Assembly (NCBI GenBank): GCA_946480595.1
Contig: CAMLKC010000014.1
Span: 1-19,524 of the forward strand
Reading direction: 5' to 3'
Length of the DNA: 19,524 bases
Origin: an uncultured Candidatus Saccharibacteria bacterium
GTDB lineage: Bacteria > Patescibacteria > Saccharimonadia > Saccharimonadales > CAMLKC01
Part shown: one piece after another, positions 7,006 to 14,052 of the stretch
Position numbering within the stretch: the stretch's first letter is position 1
Layout of the letters: each line of letters opens with the position of its first letter
Notes under the pieces: model-generated
Database searches by the model: none
Seen by the model: the letters and a program-made list of their open reading frames with translations, nothing else
Told to the model about the DNA's origin: nothing
Translations under genes and position numbers: made by a program

Positions 7006-8028
7006 CTAGCTTTGCTGTAAGGCGCGGCCAGCGTCGGCGACGAGCTCGACCAAACGGTTGCTGTAGCCCCATTCGTTGTCGTACCAGGCAACAACCTTGA
7101 TGAGGTTACCACCCACGACGTTGGTAAGCTTGAGGTCAACAATCGCGCTGTGGCTGTTGCCCTTGAAATCGCTGCTGACCAGCTCTTCTTCGGTAACATC
7201 AAGGATACCTTGGTAAAACGGCTGTTTTGCCGCTTCCCTAAAGACATTCTGGATCTCTTCGATAGTCGTGTCACGCTTCAGCACAACTGCAAAGTCACTC
7301 ATGCTAACAACAGGGGTTGGAACACGGACACTTAGGCCGCCGAAGACACCCTCGAGCGCTGGGAGCGCCTTGGCCGCGGCAATACTGGCGCCAGTTGTCG
7401 TCGGCACGATGTTTTCAGCTGCAGCACGAGCTTCGCGCAGATCCTTAGCAGGTGCGTCCTGCAGACGCTGGCTGGCTGTGTAGCTGTGTACAGTGGTCAT
7501 GAGGGCTTTTTCAATGCCGAAGTGGCTTTCCAGCACTGCCATAACAGGAGTAATACAGTTGGTCGTACAGCTGGCATTACTAATGACGTCGGTAGAGCCG
7601 TCAATCTTGTCTTCGTTCACACCAAGCACGATCGTGTCAGCGCCGTCACCCTTTGCGGGTGCAGAAATAACCACTTTCTTTGCTCCGCCGCCATCAATGT
7701 GTGCGCGGGCTTTTGCTGGGTCAACGAAAAAGCCGGTACTTTCGATCACAACGTCAACCTTGTGGTCGCGCCATGGCAGCATTGCAGGATCTTTTTCAGC
7801 CAGAACAGCAATATGCTGACCGTCAACGATAATACCGGTGTCGTCATGGCTTACTTCGTGCTGGTAGGTGCCGTACGAAGAGTCGTGCTTCAAGAGATGC
7901 GCCAGTGTTTTTGTGTCGGTGAGGTCATTGATGGCCACCACTTTAATATCACTGCGCTCAAAAGCAATCTTGAAGGCGTTGCGCCCGATTCGGCCGAACC
8001 CGTTAATCGCAATATTAACTTGACTCAT
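7006..8028 (-). CDS. gap: Glyceraldehyde-3-phosphate dehydrogenase (phosphorylating, type I)
   Basis: Glycolytic enzyme converting glyceraldehyde-3-phosphate, NAD+ and phosphate to 1,3-bisphosphoglycerate. The 340 residues show NGFGRIGR (9-16) of the NAD fold, ND at 34-35 (Asp favours NAD over NADP), the catalytic SNASCTTNC (150-158, nucleophile C154) with H181 in HSYT, and the C-terminal WYDNEWGYS. I chose the ATG at 8028: the GTG four codons earlier would sit directly against the ribosome site, whereas GGAG is 11 bases from this ATG and the product then begins in the usual way (MSQVNIAINGFG). It is transcribed alone from a good promoter and ends at a strong terminator. No phosphoglycerate kinase gene adjoins it here. 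Confidence 0.97.
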   Translation of the reverse strand: MSQVNIAINGFGRIGRNAFKIAFERSDIKVVAINDLTDTKTLAHLLKHDSSYGTYQHEVSHDDTGIIVDGQHIAVLAEKDPAMLPWRDHKVDVVIESTGFFVDPAKARAHIDGGGAKKVVISAPAKGDGADTIVLGVNEDKIDGSTDVISNASCTTNCITPVMAVLESHFGIEKALMTTVHSYTASQRLQDAPAKDLREARAAAENIVPTTTGASIAAAKALPALEGVFGGLSVRVPTPVVSMSDFAVVLKRDTTIEEIQNVFREAAKQPFYQGILDVTEEELVSSDFKGNSHSAIVDLKLTNVVGGNLIKVVAWYDNEWGYSNRLVELVADAGRALQQS

Positions 8029-8068
8029 GTGAAATCTCACTCCTTTTTATTTATAGCATTAGCATTTC

Positions 8069-8103
8069 ATGAGTTATTATACTGTTTATTCTTAAGTTGT
8101 AAA
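8069..8103 (-). promoter_or_regulatory. Promoter of gap
   Basis: On the minus strand TTTACA (8103-8098) and TATAAT (8081-8076) are separated by 16 bases, matching the housekeeping consensus at 5/6 and 6/6. Predicted start near 8069 gives a leader of about 41 bases with GGAG before the ATG. This is the only clear two-box consensus promoter in the window, consistent with strong expression of gap. Confidence 0.75.
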
Positions 8104-8110
8104 ACCCCGT

Positions 8111-8132
8111 CCGCCTCAGTAAGCGGTTTTTT
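8111..8132 (+). terminator. Possible weak hairpin with T-run between gap and rel
   Basis: CCGC (8111-8114) and GCGG (8123-8126) can pair around an 8-base loop, followed by six T. An alternative fold pairs AAAACC at 8101-8106 with GGTTTT at 8125-8130. It lies between two divergent genes, so there is no obvious transcript for it to end; it could insulate rel from upstream antisense transcription. Confidence 0.3.
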
Positions 8133-8149
8133 ATTTCCCATAGGTGTTT

Positions 8150-8162
8150 TATACTGGTAGCA
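8150..8162 (+). promoter_or_regulatory. Promoter of rel giving a predicted near-leaderless mRNA
   Basis: TATACT (8150-8155) places canonical +1 at about 8162, two bases before the ATG at 8164. There is no ribosome site before the gene, which fits a leaderless transcript. No -35 box is convincing. Confidence 0.5.
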
Positions 8163-8163
8163 C

Positions 8164-9699
8164 ATGAAAAAGCATTCTCTGCTCGATCAGGCCAAGATAC
8201 ATTACGAAGAGGACCAGCTCCTCGAGCTTGAGCATGCCGTCGATTTTGCCTCCAAAGCCCATGCTGGCCAAAAGCGAAAAAGCGGCGAACCGTACATCAT
8301 TCACCCGATGGCTGTTGCCGCGACGCTGATTGATTGGGGCATGGATATTGATACGGTACTTGCCGGAGTATTACATGATACCGTTGAAGACACCGAGGCC
8401 ACGCTAGAAACTATTGAAAACCTGTTTGGACGCGATGTCGCGTTTTTGGTTGATGGCGTCACCAAGGTTTCACAGGCCCGCGCTGGTATGCGCAACCTCG
8501 AAAGCTATTTACCGCAGACCAAAGATAATCTTTCAAAACTACTAATCGCCGTCGGCCAGGATGTGCGCGTTATTATCATCAAGCTGGCAGACCGGCTACA
8601 CAACCTCTCGACATTGCAGCATATGCCACCTGAAAAACAGAAAAAGATCGCCCGGGAAAGCCTGGAAGTATTCGCCCCCATGGCCGACCGCCTCGGTATG
8701 GGCCGTGTGCGCATGCAGATCGAAGAGCTGGCTTTTAGCTATTTAGACCCCAAAGAATTCCACCACCTGGAAAACCTCATGAAGAAGCGGCTTGGCAAAA
8801 GCACCCGAAAACTTGGTGTCGTACGTCAGGAAGTTGAAGCCGCACTCAAAAAGAACGACATCGAGTTCGAGGTTAACGGCCGCGTCAAAAGTATTTACAG
8901 TCTTCACAAAAAACTTATGAAGGTTGGCGGCAATGTCGATGACATTTACGACCTCATGGCGCTACGCATCATCGTCAAGAACAAAGAAGACTGCTACAAG
9001 GTGCTTGGCATTCTTCATTCACTCTATCAGCCAATGCTGGCCCGTATTAAAGATTACATTGCCGTTCCAAAACCAAATGGCTACCAGAGCCTGCACACGA
9101 CAGTCATTACGCCAAGTAAACAGATCGTCGAATTCCAAATACGAACCTACGAAATGCATGACTACGCAGAGCGCGGTCTGGCAGCGAGTTTCCACTACCA
9201 CGAAAACAAGGACTCAAAAGACTACATCCGCAAGCGCACAGCCTCTAGCTTGCCCTCTCAGCTGCAATGGATCACACAGCTACAGGAGATCGCTTCGCAT
9301 CTCCGTTCCGGCGAGGAAATATCTGAAGATCAGTTAAACGTCGACCTGTTCGGCGATCGGATTTTCGTCTACTCGCCAAAAGGTGACATTTACAACCTGC
9401 CAGAGGGCGCCTTGCCGCTCGACTTTGCTTATATGGTCCACAGTGACATTGGCCGCCATGCCTATAGCTTCCGCGTGAACGGCAATATCCATTCTTTTGA
9501 CAAACCGCTCCAAAACGGAGATGTCGTCGAGGTCATTACGAGAAAACTCTCAATACCACGCCAGTCATGGCTCGACCTGGTAAAAACCAATCACGCCCGC
9601 GAAAAGCTTCGCAACCAGCTCAAAAAACTAGAGGTCATCGAAACCCTTAGCGACGCTGCCAACATCATTAAACAAAAGGCCCTTCGGAAACGAAAATAG
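8164..9699 (+). CDS. rel: RelA/SpoT-family (p)ppGpp synthetase/hydrolase, short form ending after the TGS domain
   Basis: Stringent-response enzyme that makes and degrades the alarmone (p)ppGpp in the cytoplasm. The hydrolase domain keeps the metal and catalytic residues: H47, H71-D72, E75-D76 (HDTVED) and D143 (ADRLHN). The synthetase domain has RVKSIYSLHKK (240-250), D263, YIAVPKPNGYQSLHT (298-312) and E323 in EFQIRT, but the usual AAHWxYK segment reads AASFHYHE (340-347). A TGS domain spans about 398-460. The protein stops at 511 residues, without the zinc-finger/helical and ACT domains of full-length 700-residue Rel proteins, so ribosome and amino-acid sensing through those domains must differ. 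Hydrolase function looks intact; synthetase function is likely but less certain. Confidence 0.93.
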   Translation: MKKHSLLDQAKIHYEEDQLLELEHAVDFASKAHAGQKRKSGEPYIIHPMAVAATLIDWGMDIDTVLAGVLHDTVEDTEATLETIENLFGRDVAFLVDGVTKVSQARAGMRNLESYLPQTKDNLSKLLIAVGQDVRVIIIKLADRLHNLSTLQHMPPEKQKKIARESLEVFAPMADRLGMGRVRMQIEELAFSYLDPKEFHHLENLMKKRLGKSTRKLGVVRQEVEAALKKNDIEFEVNGRVKSIYSLHKKLMKVGGNVDDIYDLMALRIIVKNKEDCYKVLGILHSLYQPMLARIKDYIAVPKPNGYQSLHTTVITPSKQIVEFQIRTYEMHDYAERGLAASFHYHENKDSKDYIRKRTASSLPSQLQWITQLQEIASHLRSGEEISEDQLNVDLFGDRIFVYSPKGDIYNLPEGALPLDFAYMVHSDIGRHAYSFRVNGNIHSFDKPLQNGDVVEVITRKLSIPRQSWLDLVKTNHAREKLRNQLKKLEVIETLSDAANIIKQKALRKRK

Positions 9700-9725
9700 C
9701 CTGCAAATCAGCAGGCTATTTTTTT
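9696..9725. terminator. Bidirectional terminator between convergent rel and ppa
   Basis: Perfect 9-base arms (9696-9704 and 9711-9719) around a 6-base loop, stem ATAGCCTGC, followed by seven T on the plus strand (9719-9725). The stem starts inside the last codon of rel and includes its stop codon. On the minus strand the T tail is shorter, so it should end rel strongly and ppa more weakly. Confidence 0.88.
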
Positions 9726-9736
9726 ATTGGCAATAA

Positions 9737-10267
9737 CTAGCGGTTGTTCCAGCGCTCGATAGATTCGTGGATTACCTGCTTGGCTTCTTCAATGTCACCC
9801 CAGCTCTTTACGATAGTGGTACCAGGCTTTTTGAGGTCCTTGTAGTGATTGAAGTGGAATTCAATCTGCTTGATGAGTCGTTCCGGCAAGTCGCTCAGCG
9901 AGCTGACTGCGTTGCCCGTATTACGGTCGTCGGCAGGAACAACGACAACCTTGTCGTCAACTTCACCGTCGTCTTCGAACTTCATGACACCAATAACCTT
10001 TGCCTCAAGGAAAATGCCAGTCGGCAGCGGTTCGTCGGTCACGAGCAGTACGTCAAGTTCGTCGCCGTCTTCGTCGAGCGTTTGTGGAATAAAGCCGTAG
10101 TTGGTTGGCTTGGCAAATACCGCAGGCTCAACGCGGTCGAGCTGCATGACCGCCAAGTCGCGGTTCCATTCGATCTTGTGCATACTGCCGGCAGGAATCT
10201 CAACGACAACGTTAACGACGCCAGCGTCGACATCACCAGGTGTAAGAATTTTATTAAAATCAGCCAT
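9737..10267 (-). CDS. ppa: Family I inorganic pyrophosphatase
   Basis: Soluble magnesium-dependent enzyme splitting pyrophosphate to two phosphates, pulling biosynthetic reactions forward. The 176 residues match the E. coli enzyme in length, and its active-site set can be laid over at an offset of two: K31, E33, R45, Y57 in NYGFIP, the signature DGDELDV with D67, D69 and D72, then D99, D104 and K106. The ribosome site AAAGGAG lies 7 bases before the ATG. It is transcribed alone, divergent from the phosphodiesterase gene and convergent with rel, with a hairpin terminator between it and rel. Confidence 0.97.
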   Translation of the reverse strand: MADFNKILTPGDVDAGVVNVVVEIPAGSMHKIEWNRDLAVMQLDRVEPAVFAKPTNYGFIPQTLDEDGDELDVLLVTDEPLPTGIFLEAKVIGVMKFEDDGEVDDKVVVVPADDRNTGNAVSSLSDLPERLIKQIEFHFNHYKDLKKPGTTIVKSWGDIEEAKQVIHESIERWNNR

Positions 10268-10288
10268 CTAAGGTCTCCTTTGGTTAAC

Positions 10289-10304
10289 TGTCACTATTGT
10301 AACA
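10289..10304 (-). promoter_or_regulatory. Extended -10 promoter of ppa
   Basis: TGTTACAAT (10304-10296, minus strand) predicts +1 near 10289 and a 22-base leader containing AAAGGAG. It is only 4 bases from the oppositely directed -10 of the phosphodiesterase gene. Confidence 0.5.
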
Positions 10305-10308
10305 AATT

Positions 10309-10324
10309 TGCTATACTTAAGGGT
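10309..10324 (+). promoter_or_regulatory. Extended -10 promoter of the phosphodiesterase gene
   Basis: TGCTATACT (10309-10317) with a possible -35 CTGTCA (10288-10293, 18-base spacer). Predicted +1 near 10324 is five bases before the ATG at 10329, so the mRNA is nearly leaderless unless transcription starts slightly earlier and includes the AAGGG just before the ATG. Confidence 0.55.
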
Positions 10325-10328
10325 AATT

Positions 10329-11030
10329 ATGTTAGTGATTGGACATCGGGGGGCGGCTGGTCTTGCGCCCGAAAATAGCATGGAAGCGATGCGGACCGGC
10401 CTGAAGGCTGGTGCCGACGCACTTGAATTTGATGTCCGGCTTACCAAAGACAAAATCCCGGTCCTTACGCACGATTTTCATACGCTCCGTACGCACCGCG
10501 ACACTTCAATCATCTCGCATCATACTTTAAAAGAGCTGCAAAAACGGACCCAAAAACAGCCGATCGTTCCACTCACCGACGTACTCGATGCCTTTTTTGG
10601 CGTTGTACTTCTTAACATCGAACTAAAAGGACGAGGTACGGGCAAAGCCGTCGCAGAGCTCATCAAAAAACGCTACATCAAAAAACCAAAAAGCGACTGG
10701 GACAATATCCTCTTTTCGTCATTTCGCGGCACCGAACTTTCTGCCATCCGAAGCGTCAGCAAGGCCGCTAATCTTTCACTGCTACACAGTGAAAACCCGT
10801 TTATTTTCATCGCCTTTCACCGCCGGCTGCAACTAGCCGCCGTGGGCTTTCACCGGCTATATCTCAACCGTTTTGCACTTGAGATCGCCAAACGCGCGGG
10901 CCTGTTTGTCTATGCCTACACAGTCAACCGACCACATAGTGCCCGGCTACTTGCCGAGCAAGGTATCGACGGCATCGTGACAGACCGACCCAATATCATC
11001 CTCGACGAAATAAAAAAATACGCCGACTAG
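10329..11030 (+). CDS. Glycerophosphodiester phosphodiesterase (GDPD family)
   Basis: Cytoplasmic-type enzyme, 233 residues, no signal peptide, expected to split glycerophosphodiesters into glycerol-3-phosphate and an alcohol. Family residues are visible: HRGAAGLAPEN (6-16, with H6, R7, E15), LEFDVRLTKD (32-41, metal ligands E33 and D35), THD (47-49, catalytic H48), NIELKG (96-101), and the C-terminal YTVNRPHSARLLAEQGIDGIVTDRP. I placed the start at the ATG rather than the TTG seven codons earlier, because the TTG falls inside the predicted -10 box and the ATG gives the usual family start. It could help recycle phospholipid head groups taken from a host or the environment, but this is inference. 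The chain is slightly short in the region after residue 150. Confidence 0.9.
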   Translation: MLVIGHRGAAGLAPENSMEAMRTGLKAGADALEFDVRLTKDKIPVLTHDFHTLRTHRDTSIISHHTLKELQKRTQKQPIVPLTDVLDAFFGVVLLNIELKGRGTGKAVAELIKKRYIKKPKSDWDNILFSSFRGTELSAIRSVSKAANLSLLHSENPFIFIAFHRRLQLAAVGFHRLYLNRFALEIAKRAGLFVYAYTVNRPHSARLLAEQGIDGIVTDRPNIILDEIKKYAD

Positions 11031-11047
11031 TTGCCGGCGTATTTTTT
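11013..11047. terminator. Bidirectional terminator between convergent phosphodiesterase and trxB genes
   Basis: Perfect 13-base arms (11013-11025 and 11035-11047) around a 9-base loop, core TACGCCG flanked by A6 and T6, so it works in both directions. It contains the last codons and stop of the phosphodiesterase gene and reaches into the trxB stop codon, leaving only 15 bases between the two reading frames. Confidence 0.92.
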
Positions 11048-12011
11048 ATTCGTATAGTTTCGAGCCTTTGCTCTTTTTGTGCGCTTGTTCATCAAGATAT
11101 TCACGAATCGAAAGTGCCGCTGTCGCGCCCTCACCAACCGCGCTGGCAACCTGCATCGTCGCGCCGCTTCGCACGTCGCCGCTTGCATATACACCGGCAA
11201 TATTCGTTGAAAGATGCTTATCGGTTTTAACAAGCCCTTGTTCATCGAGCTCAATCCCGCTACCCGCAAGGAACTGCGTATTTGGCTTAAGTCCGACAAA
11301 CACAAATACGCCGTCACTATCAAATGTTATCGGCTCGCCATTTTTCTTTGCCTTAACGCCATTTACTTTGCCGCCTTCGGCGACAATTTCATCAACAGAG
11401 GTCTGAAGGTGAACCGTTACCTTGCCCTCATCGACGTATTTTTGCATTTGCTCCTGCAAGATTTCGCTGGCTTTCACCGTGCTGCGCACTAAAAGGTCAA
11501 TATGCGTCGTAAAGCGGGTCAGGAAAATAGCCTCTTGGTATCCCGAGTTGCCACCACCAATGACGACCAGCTTTTTGTCTTTATAGAATGCGCCGTCACA
11601 AGTTGCGCAGTAATGAACCCCGCGGCCGTAGTATTCTTTTTCACCCGGCACACCAAGTTTGTTATAGTCACTACCCGTTGCGATGAGTACGGTCTTCGCT
11701 TTGACTTCCTCATCATCTACAACGACTACTTTTACATCGCCTTCGTCCCGAATTGCCGAAACGTCACCAAACTCTATTTGCGCACCGAACCGCTCGGCTT
11801 GCTTTTCTAGGCGTTCGGCAAGCTCCATGCCGGGGACGCCTTCTGGAAAACCGGGATAGTTATCGACTTGATCGGTGATAGCAGCCAGTCCTCCAATAAC
11901 ACCTTTTTCATAGAGTATCGTGTCGACACCTTCACGCGTCGTATATACAGCCGCCGCCAGAGCACTAGGCCCGGCTCCAATCATGACGACATCCCTGATT
12001 TTCTCTTCCAT
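11046..12011 (-). CDS. trxB: Thioredoxin reductase
   Basis: FAD enzyme that passes electrons from NADPH to thioredoxin in the cytoplasm. The 321 residues show the FAD site GAGPSALAAA (12-21), the redox-active CATC at 135-138 followed by DGAFY, the nicotinamide-nucleotide site IGGGNSGYQEA (151-161; usually GGGxSAxEEA), and the C-terminal FAD motif ASGDVRSG. It has its own extended -10 promoter and an AAGGG ribosome site 8 bases before the ATG. It follows the membrane-anchored FKBP gene by 42 bases, forming a redox and protein-folding group downstream of the respiratory genes. A ferredoxin-NADP reductase of the same fold is excluded by the CxxC. Confidence 0.95.
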   Translation of the reverse strand: MEEKIRDVVMIGAGPSALAAAVYTTREGVDTILYEKGVIGGLAAITDQVDNYPGFPEGVPGMELAERLEKQAERFGAQIEFGDVSAIRDEGDVKVVVVDDEEVKAKTVLIATGSDYNKLGVPGEKEYYGRGVHYCATCDGAFYKDKKLVVIGGGNSGYQEAIFLTRFTTHIDLLVRSTVKASEILQEQMQKYVDEGKVTVHLQTSVDEIVAEGGKVNGVKAKKNGEPITFDSDGVFVFVGLKPNTQFLAGSGIELDEQGLVKTDKHLSTNIAGVYASGDVRSGATMQVASAVGEGATAALSIREYLDEQAHKKSKGSKLYE

Positions 12012-12036
12012 TTCTAACCCTTTTGTCTTTAATTAC

Positions 12037-12052
12037 TATACTTAGTATAGCA
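12037..12052 (-). promoter_or_regulatory. Extended -10 promoter of trxB overlapping a perfect palindrome
   Basis: TGCTATACT (12052-12044, minus strand) predicts +1 near 12037 and a leader of about 26 bases. The -10 is one arm of a 15-base inverted repeat (12036-12050; 7-base arms, CTATACT, single-base centre), which could be a small operator or could simply be a symmetric -10 usable in both directions. Confidence 0.45.
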
Positions 12053-12053
12053 C

Positions 12054-12716
12054 TTACTGTGCGTTGCTTTGGTAATATTCGAGCAGTTCTTTTGGAACTG
12101 TTGGCTCCTGAATTTTATCAGGTGTCGGAATTACCATCACGATAAATTTAATTGGTGAGTTGGCAGGAATCTTATCGCCACTGCCTTGTTCGCCGTACGC
12201 TTTGTCAGCAGGAATAGTAAGTTCACGGATACCGCCAACTTTCATACCATCTGTTCCTTCTGTCCAGCCTGAAATAACACCGCCCGGCGTTACCTCAAAT
12301 GGTGCCTTTAGCTTATTGCCATTAAACGAGCTGTCAAAGCTTTTGCCGTCGGGAGTCCACCCAATATAGTAGGCCGTGAATGTCGAGTCTTTGGTAATCT
12401 TTTTGCCCGTTCCCACTTTGATGTCTGATTTTTTCAACGACTTAACACCGCTTTTATCAAACTCAGCCGGTTTGTTCTTGTACTCCCTAAATTGTGGATA
12501 GTACTTGTCCGAAAGCTCACTCGCTTGCTTGTCGACCTTTGCCTGATATGCTGCGTAGTCTTTTTGATATTGGCTCGACAGCTGCTGAATACGCGCCTGG
12601 TCGGTAACATTATTTTTGTTTGCCAGAACCATAACGGCAAATGAGCCGATCGTTCCTACGATCATAACAATCGCAATGATCCAAATTCCAATACGCTGAC
12701 TTTTCGGTGTCGCCAT
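12054..12716 (-). CDS. Membrane-anchored FKBP-type peptidyl-prolyl cis-trans isomerase
   Basis: A 220-residue protein with a single N-terminal membrane anchor (about 9-31), then a charged helical linker (about 35-85) and one FKBP domain (about 95-198). FKBP hallmarks are VISGWTEG (147-154), GGIRELTIPADKAYGE (161-176) and IPANSPIKFIVMV (183-195). The positive residues before the anchor (KSQR) favour an N-in orientation, so the isomerase domain should face the outside, where it would help fold exported proteins. No lipobox cysteine is present, so it is not a lipoprotein. It lies 54 bases after ndh with its own extended -10 promoter, and 42 bases before trxB. The client proteins are unknown; the extracytoplasmic parts of the oxidase are possible clients by context only. 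Confidence 0.92.
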   Translation of the reverse strand: MATPKSQRIGIWIIAIVMIVGTIGSFAVMVLANKNNVTDQARIQQLSSQYQKDYAAYQAKVDKQASELSDKYYPQFREYKNKPAEFDKSGVKSLKKSDIKVGTGKKITKDSTFTAYYIGWTPDGKSFDSSFNGNKLKAPFEVTPGGVISGWTEGTDGMKVGGIRELTIPADKAYGEQGSGDKIPANSPIKFIVMVIPTPDKIQEPTVPKELLEYYQSNAQ

Positions 12717-12744
12717 AAAAACAGTCTTTCCCTCACTAATTTAC

Positions 12745-12760
12745 TGGTATCAGTATAACA
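12745..12760 (-). promoter_or_regulatory. Extended -10 promoter before the FKBP gene
   Basis: TGTTATACT (12760-12752, minus strand) predicts +1 near 12745 and a 29-base leader that contains GAGGG. No good -35. It could allow the isomerase to be made independently of ndh. Confidence 0.5.
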
Positions 12761-12770
12761 GATCGGGGAA

Positions 12771-13973
12771 CTATTTCGATGCGCGCGTGTTGTTTTCAGG
12801 CGAAGATGCAAAGTAGTCATCCTCAACCACCGTAGAAGCGTGCCACACGCCAAGCGCCTGTCCTATTGGCAACACGTCATTATAGCCGATAAAGTCGGCT
12901 GCACGACGAAGCAGAGACCCGATAAATCCGTAAATACGCAGCTTGTGCCACTCAAAAACGGCCCAGTTTTCACCAACTGGAAGTACGACTGGCGGCATAA
13001 CGGCTTTGTACTCTTTTGGTCGCTGCCCACGCTGTTCACGCTTAATATTCGCCGCGACAAATCCAGCATCATGAAGCGCTGTTTGCGCCAGGCCCGTAAA
13101 TGGCGTTGCTGCGTTATCACCAATCACATACACGTCGTCGGCGGCACGCATGTACTGATCGACTGCAACGCGGCCACGCGGAGCAAATTTGAACTGGTCT
13201 TTGTTTTGATCGTAAAAAGGGCTATTTGCGACGCCGGACGTCCATATGACCGTATGGCTTTTAATTGGCTTGCCGCTTACCATGATCGCATCGGCCGTTT
13301 CAGACTCGACTGCCTTACCAACCTGAATGTTCACTCCGAGTTTTTTCAGGCGTTTTGCCACGCGTGCACTTGCCTTTTCGCTCATACGAGGCAAAATACG
13401 TGGTGCAGCTTCAATCAGATCAATCTTAATCGGCCGGCCTTTTACACCATAGTGATCACATAGCCGCCGAATATACGAACCTAAAGCCGCTGATAGCTCG
13501 ACGCCCGTAGGGCCACCGCCTACCACAACATAATGCTTGTCGACGCTACCTTTTTCAGCGATATCCTCGTACAAATGACGTTTGAGCGCCTGAATTTCTT
13601 CGGCCGATTTGATACCATAAGCATACGTATCAAGCCCCTGGATATTAAAGTAGGTCGTCACCGATCCAAGCGCCAAAATACAGCGTTCATATGTGTATTC
13701 TTTACCCGATTCAGCAACTAATTTTTTAGTCTTGGTATCTATTTTTGCAATCTTATCCAGATGCACCATGATGTTCTTTTTACCGCCCAGGATCTCGCCT
13801 ATCGGTACCCATGACTCAAGATGGCTATGTCCGGTAGCCGAACTATACAGCGCCGGGTAATACTGAAAGTCCGGTTTGTCGCTGATGAGTGTGATTTGGT
13901 TTTTTTTGTTTTTTGACAGCTCAAGTGCTGCCTTTATTCCACCAAAACCGCCACCTACGATAGTAATCTTCAT
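12771..13973 (-). CDS. ndh: Type II NADH:quinone oxidoreductase (NDH-2)
   Basis: Single-subunit FAD enzyme on the inner face of the membrane that oxidises NADH and reduces quinone without pumping protons. The 400 residues carry two dinucleotide-binding motifs, GGGFGG (7-12, FAD) and VGGGPTGVEL (151-160, NADH), and the C-terminal FAD motif GDNAA (285-289). The quinone-site segment usually written AQxAxQQ reads AQTALHD (296-302), with the first Gln of the pair replaced by His. The C-terminal part holds amphipathic and aromatic stretches suited to membrane attachment. Just downstream of cyoABCDE, it would supply quinol to that oxidase. A sulfide:quinone reductase is less likely because the characteristic cysteines are absent. 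Confidence 0.92.
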   Translation of the reverse strand: MKITIVGGGFGGIKAALELSKNKKNQITLISDKPDFQYYPALYSSATGHSHLESWVPIGEILGGKKNIMVHLDKIAKIDTKTKKLVAESGKEYTYERCILALGSVTTYFNIQGLDTYAYGIKSAEEIQALKRHLYEDIAEKGSVDKHYVVVGGGPTGVELSAALGSYIRRLCDHYGVKGRPIKIDLIEAAPRILPRMSEKASARVAKRLKKLGVNIQVGKAVESETADAIMVSGKPIKSHTVIWTSGVANSPFYDQNKDQFKFAPRGRVAVDQYMRAADDVYVIGDNAATPFTGLAQTALHDAGFVAANIKREQRGQRPKEYKAVMPPVVLPVGENWAVFEWHKLRIYGFIGSLLRRAADFIGYNDVLPIGQALGVWHASTVVEDDYFASSPENNTRASK

Positions 13974-14011
13974 GATAAATCTGCTCTTTCTGTATGTATT
14001 TGTCGTCGTTT

Positions 14012-14047
14012 CCCTACCATCATACCGTTACCATTCCCTGATAGCAA
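14012..14047 (-). promoter_or_regulatory. Possible promoter of ndh
   Basis: Minus-strand TTGCTA (14047-14042) and TATGAT (14024-14019) with a 17-base spacer, 4/6 and 5/6 matches. Predicted +1 near 14012. It would allow ndh to be transcribed separately from the cyo genes, although readthrough is also possible because no terminator is seen in the 79-base gap. Confidence 0.45.
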
Positions 14048-14052
14048 TATGC

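Noticed and set aside
7486..8160. Open frame of 224 codons on the plus strand ending just before rel
   Set aside because: It is antisense to gap and crosses the gap promoter; the product is Cys/His/Asn-rich nonsense with no ribosome site.
9767..10378. Open frame of 203 codons on the plus strand
   Set aside because: It is the complement of ppa, whose active-site residues are all present, and it crosses the divergent promoter region.
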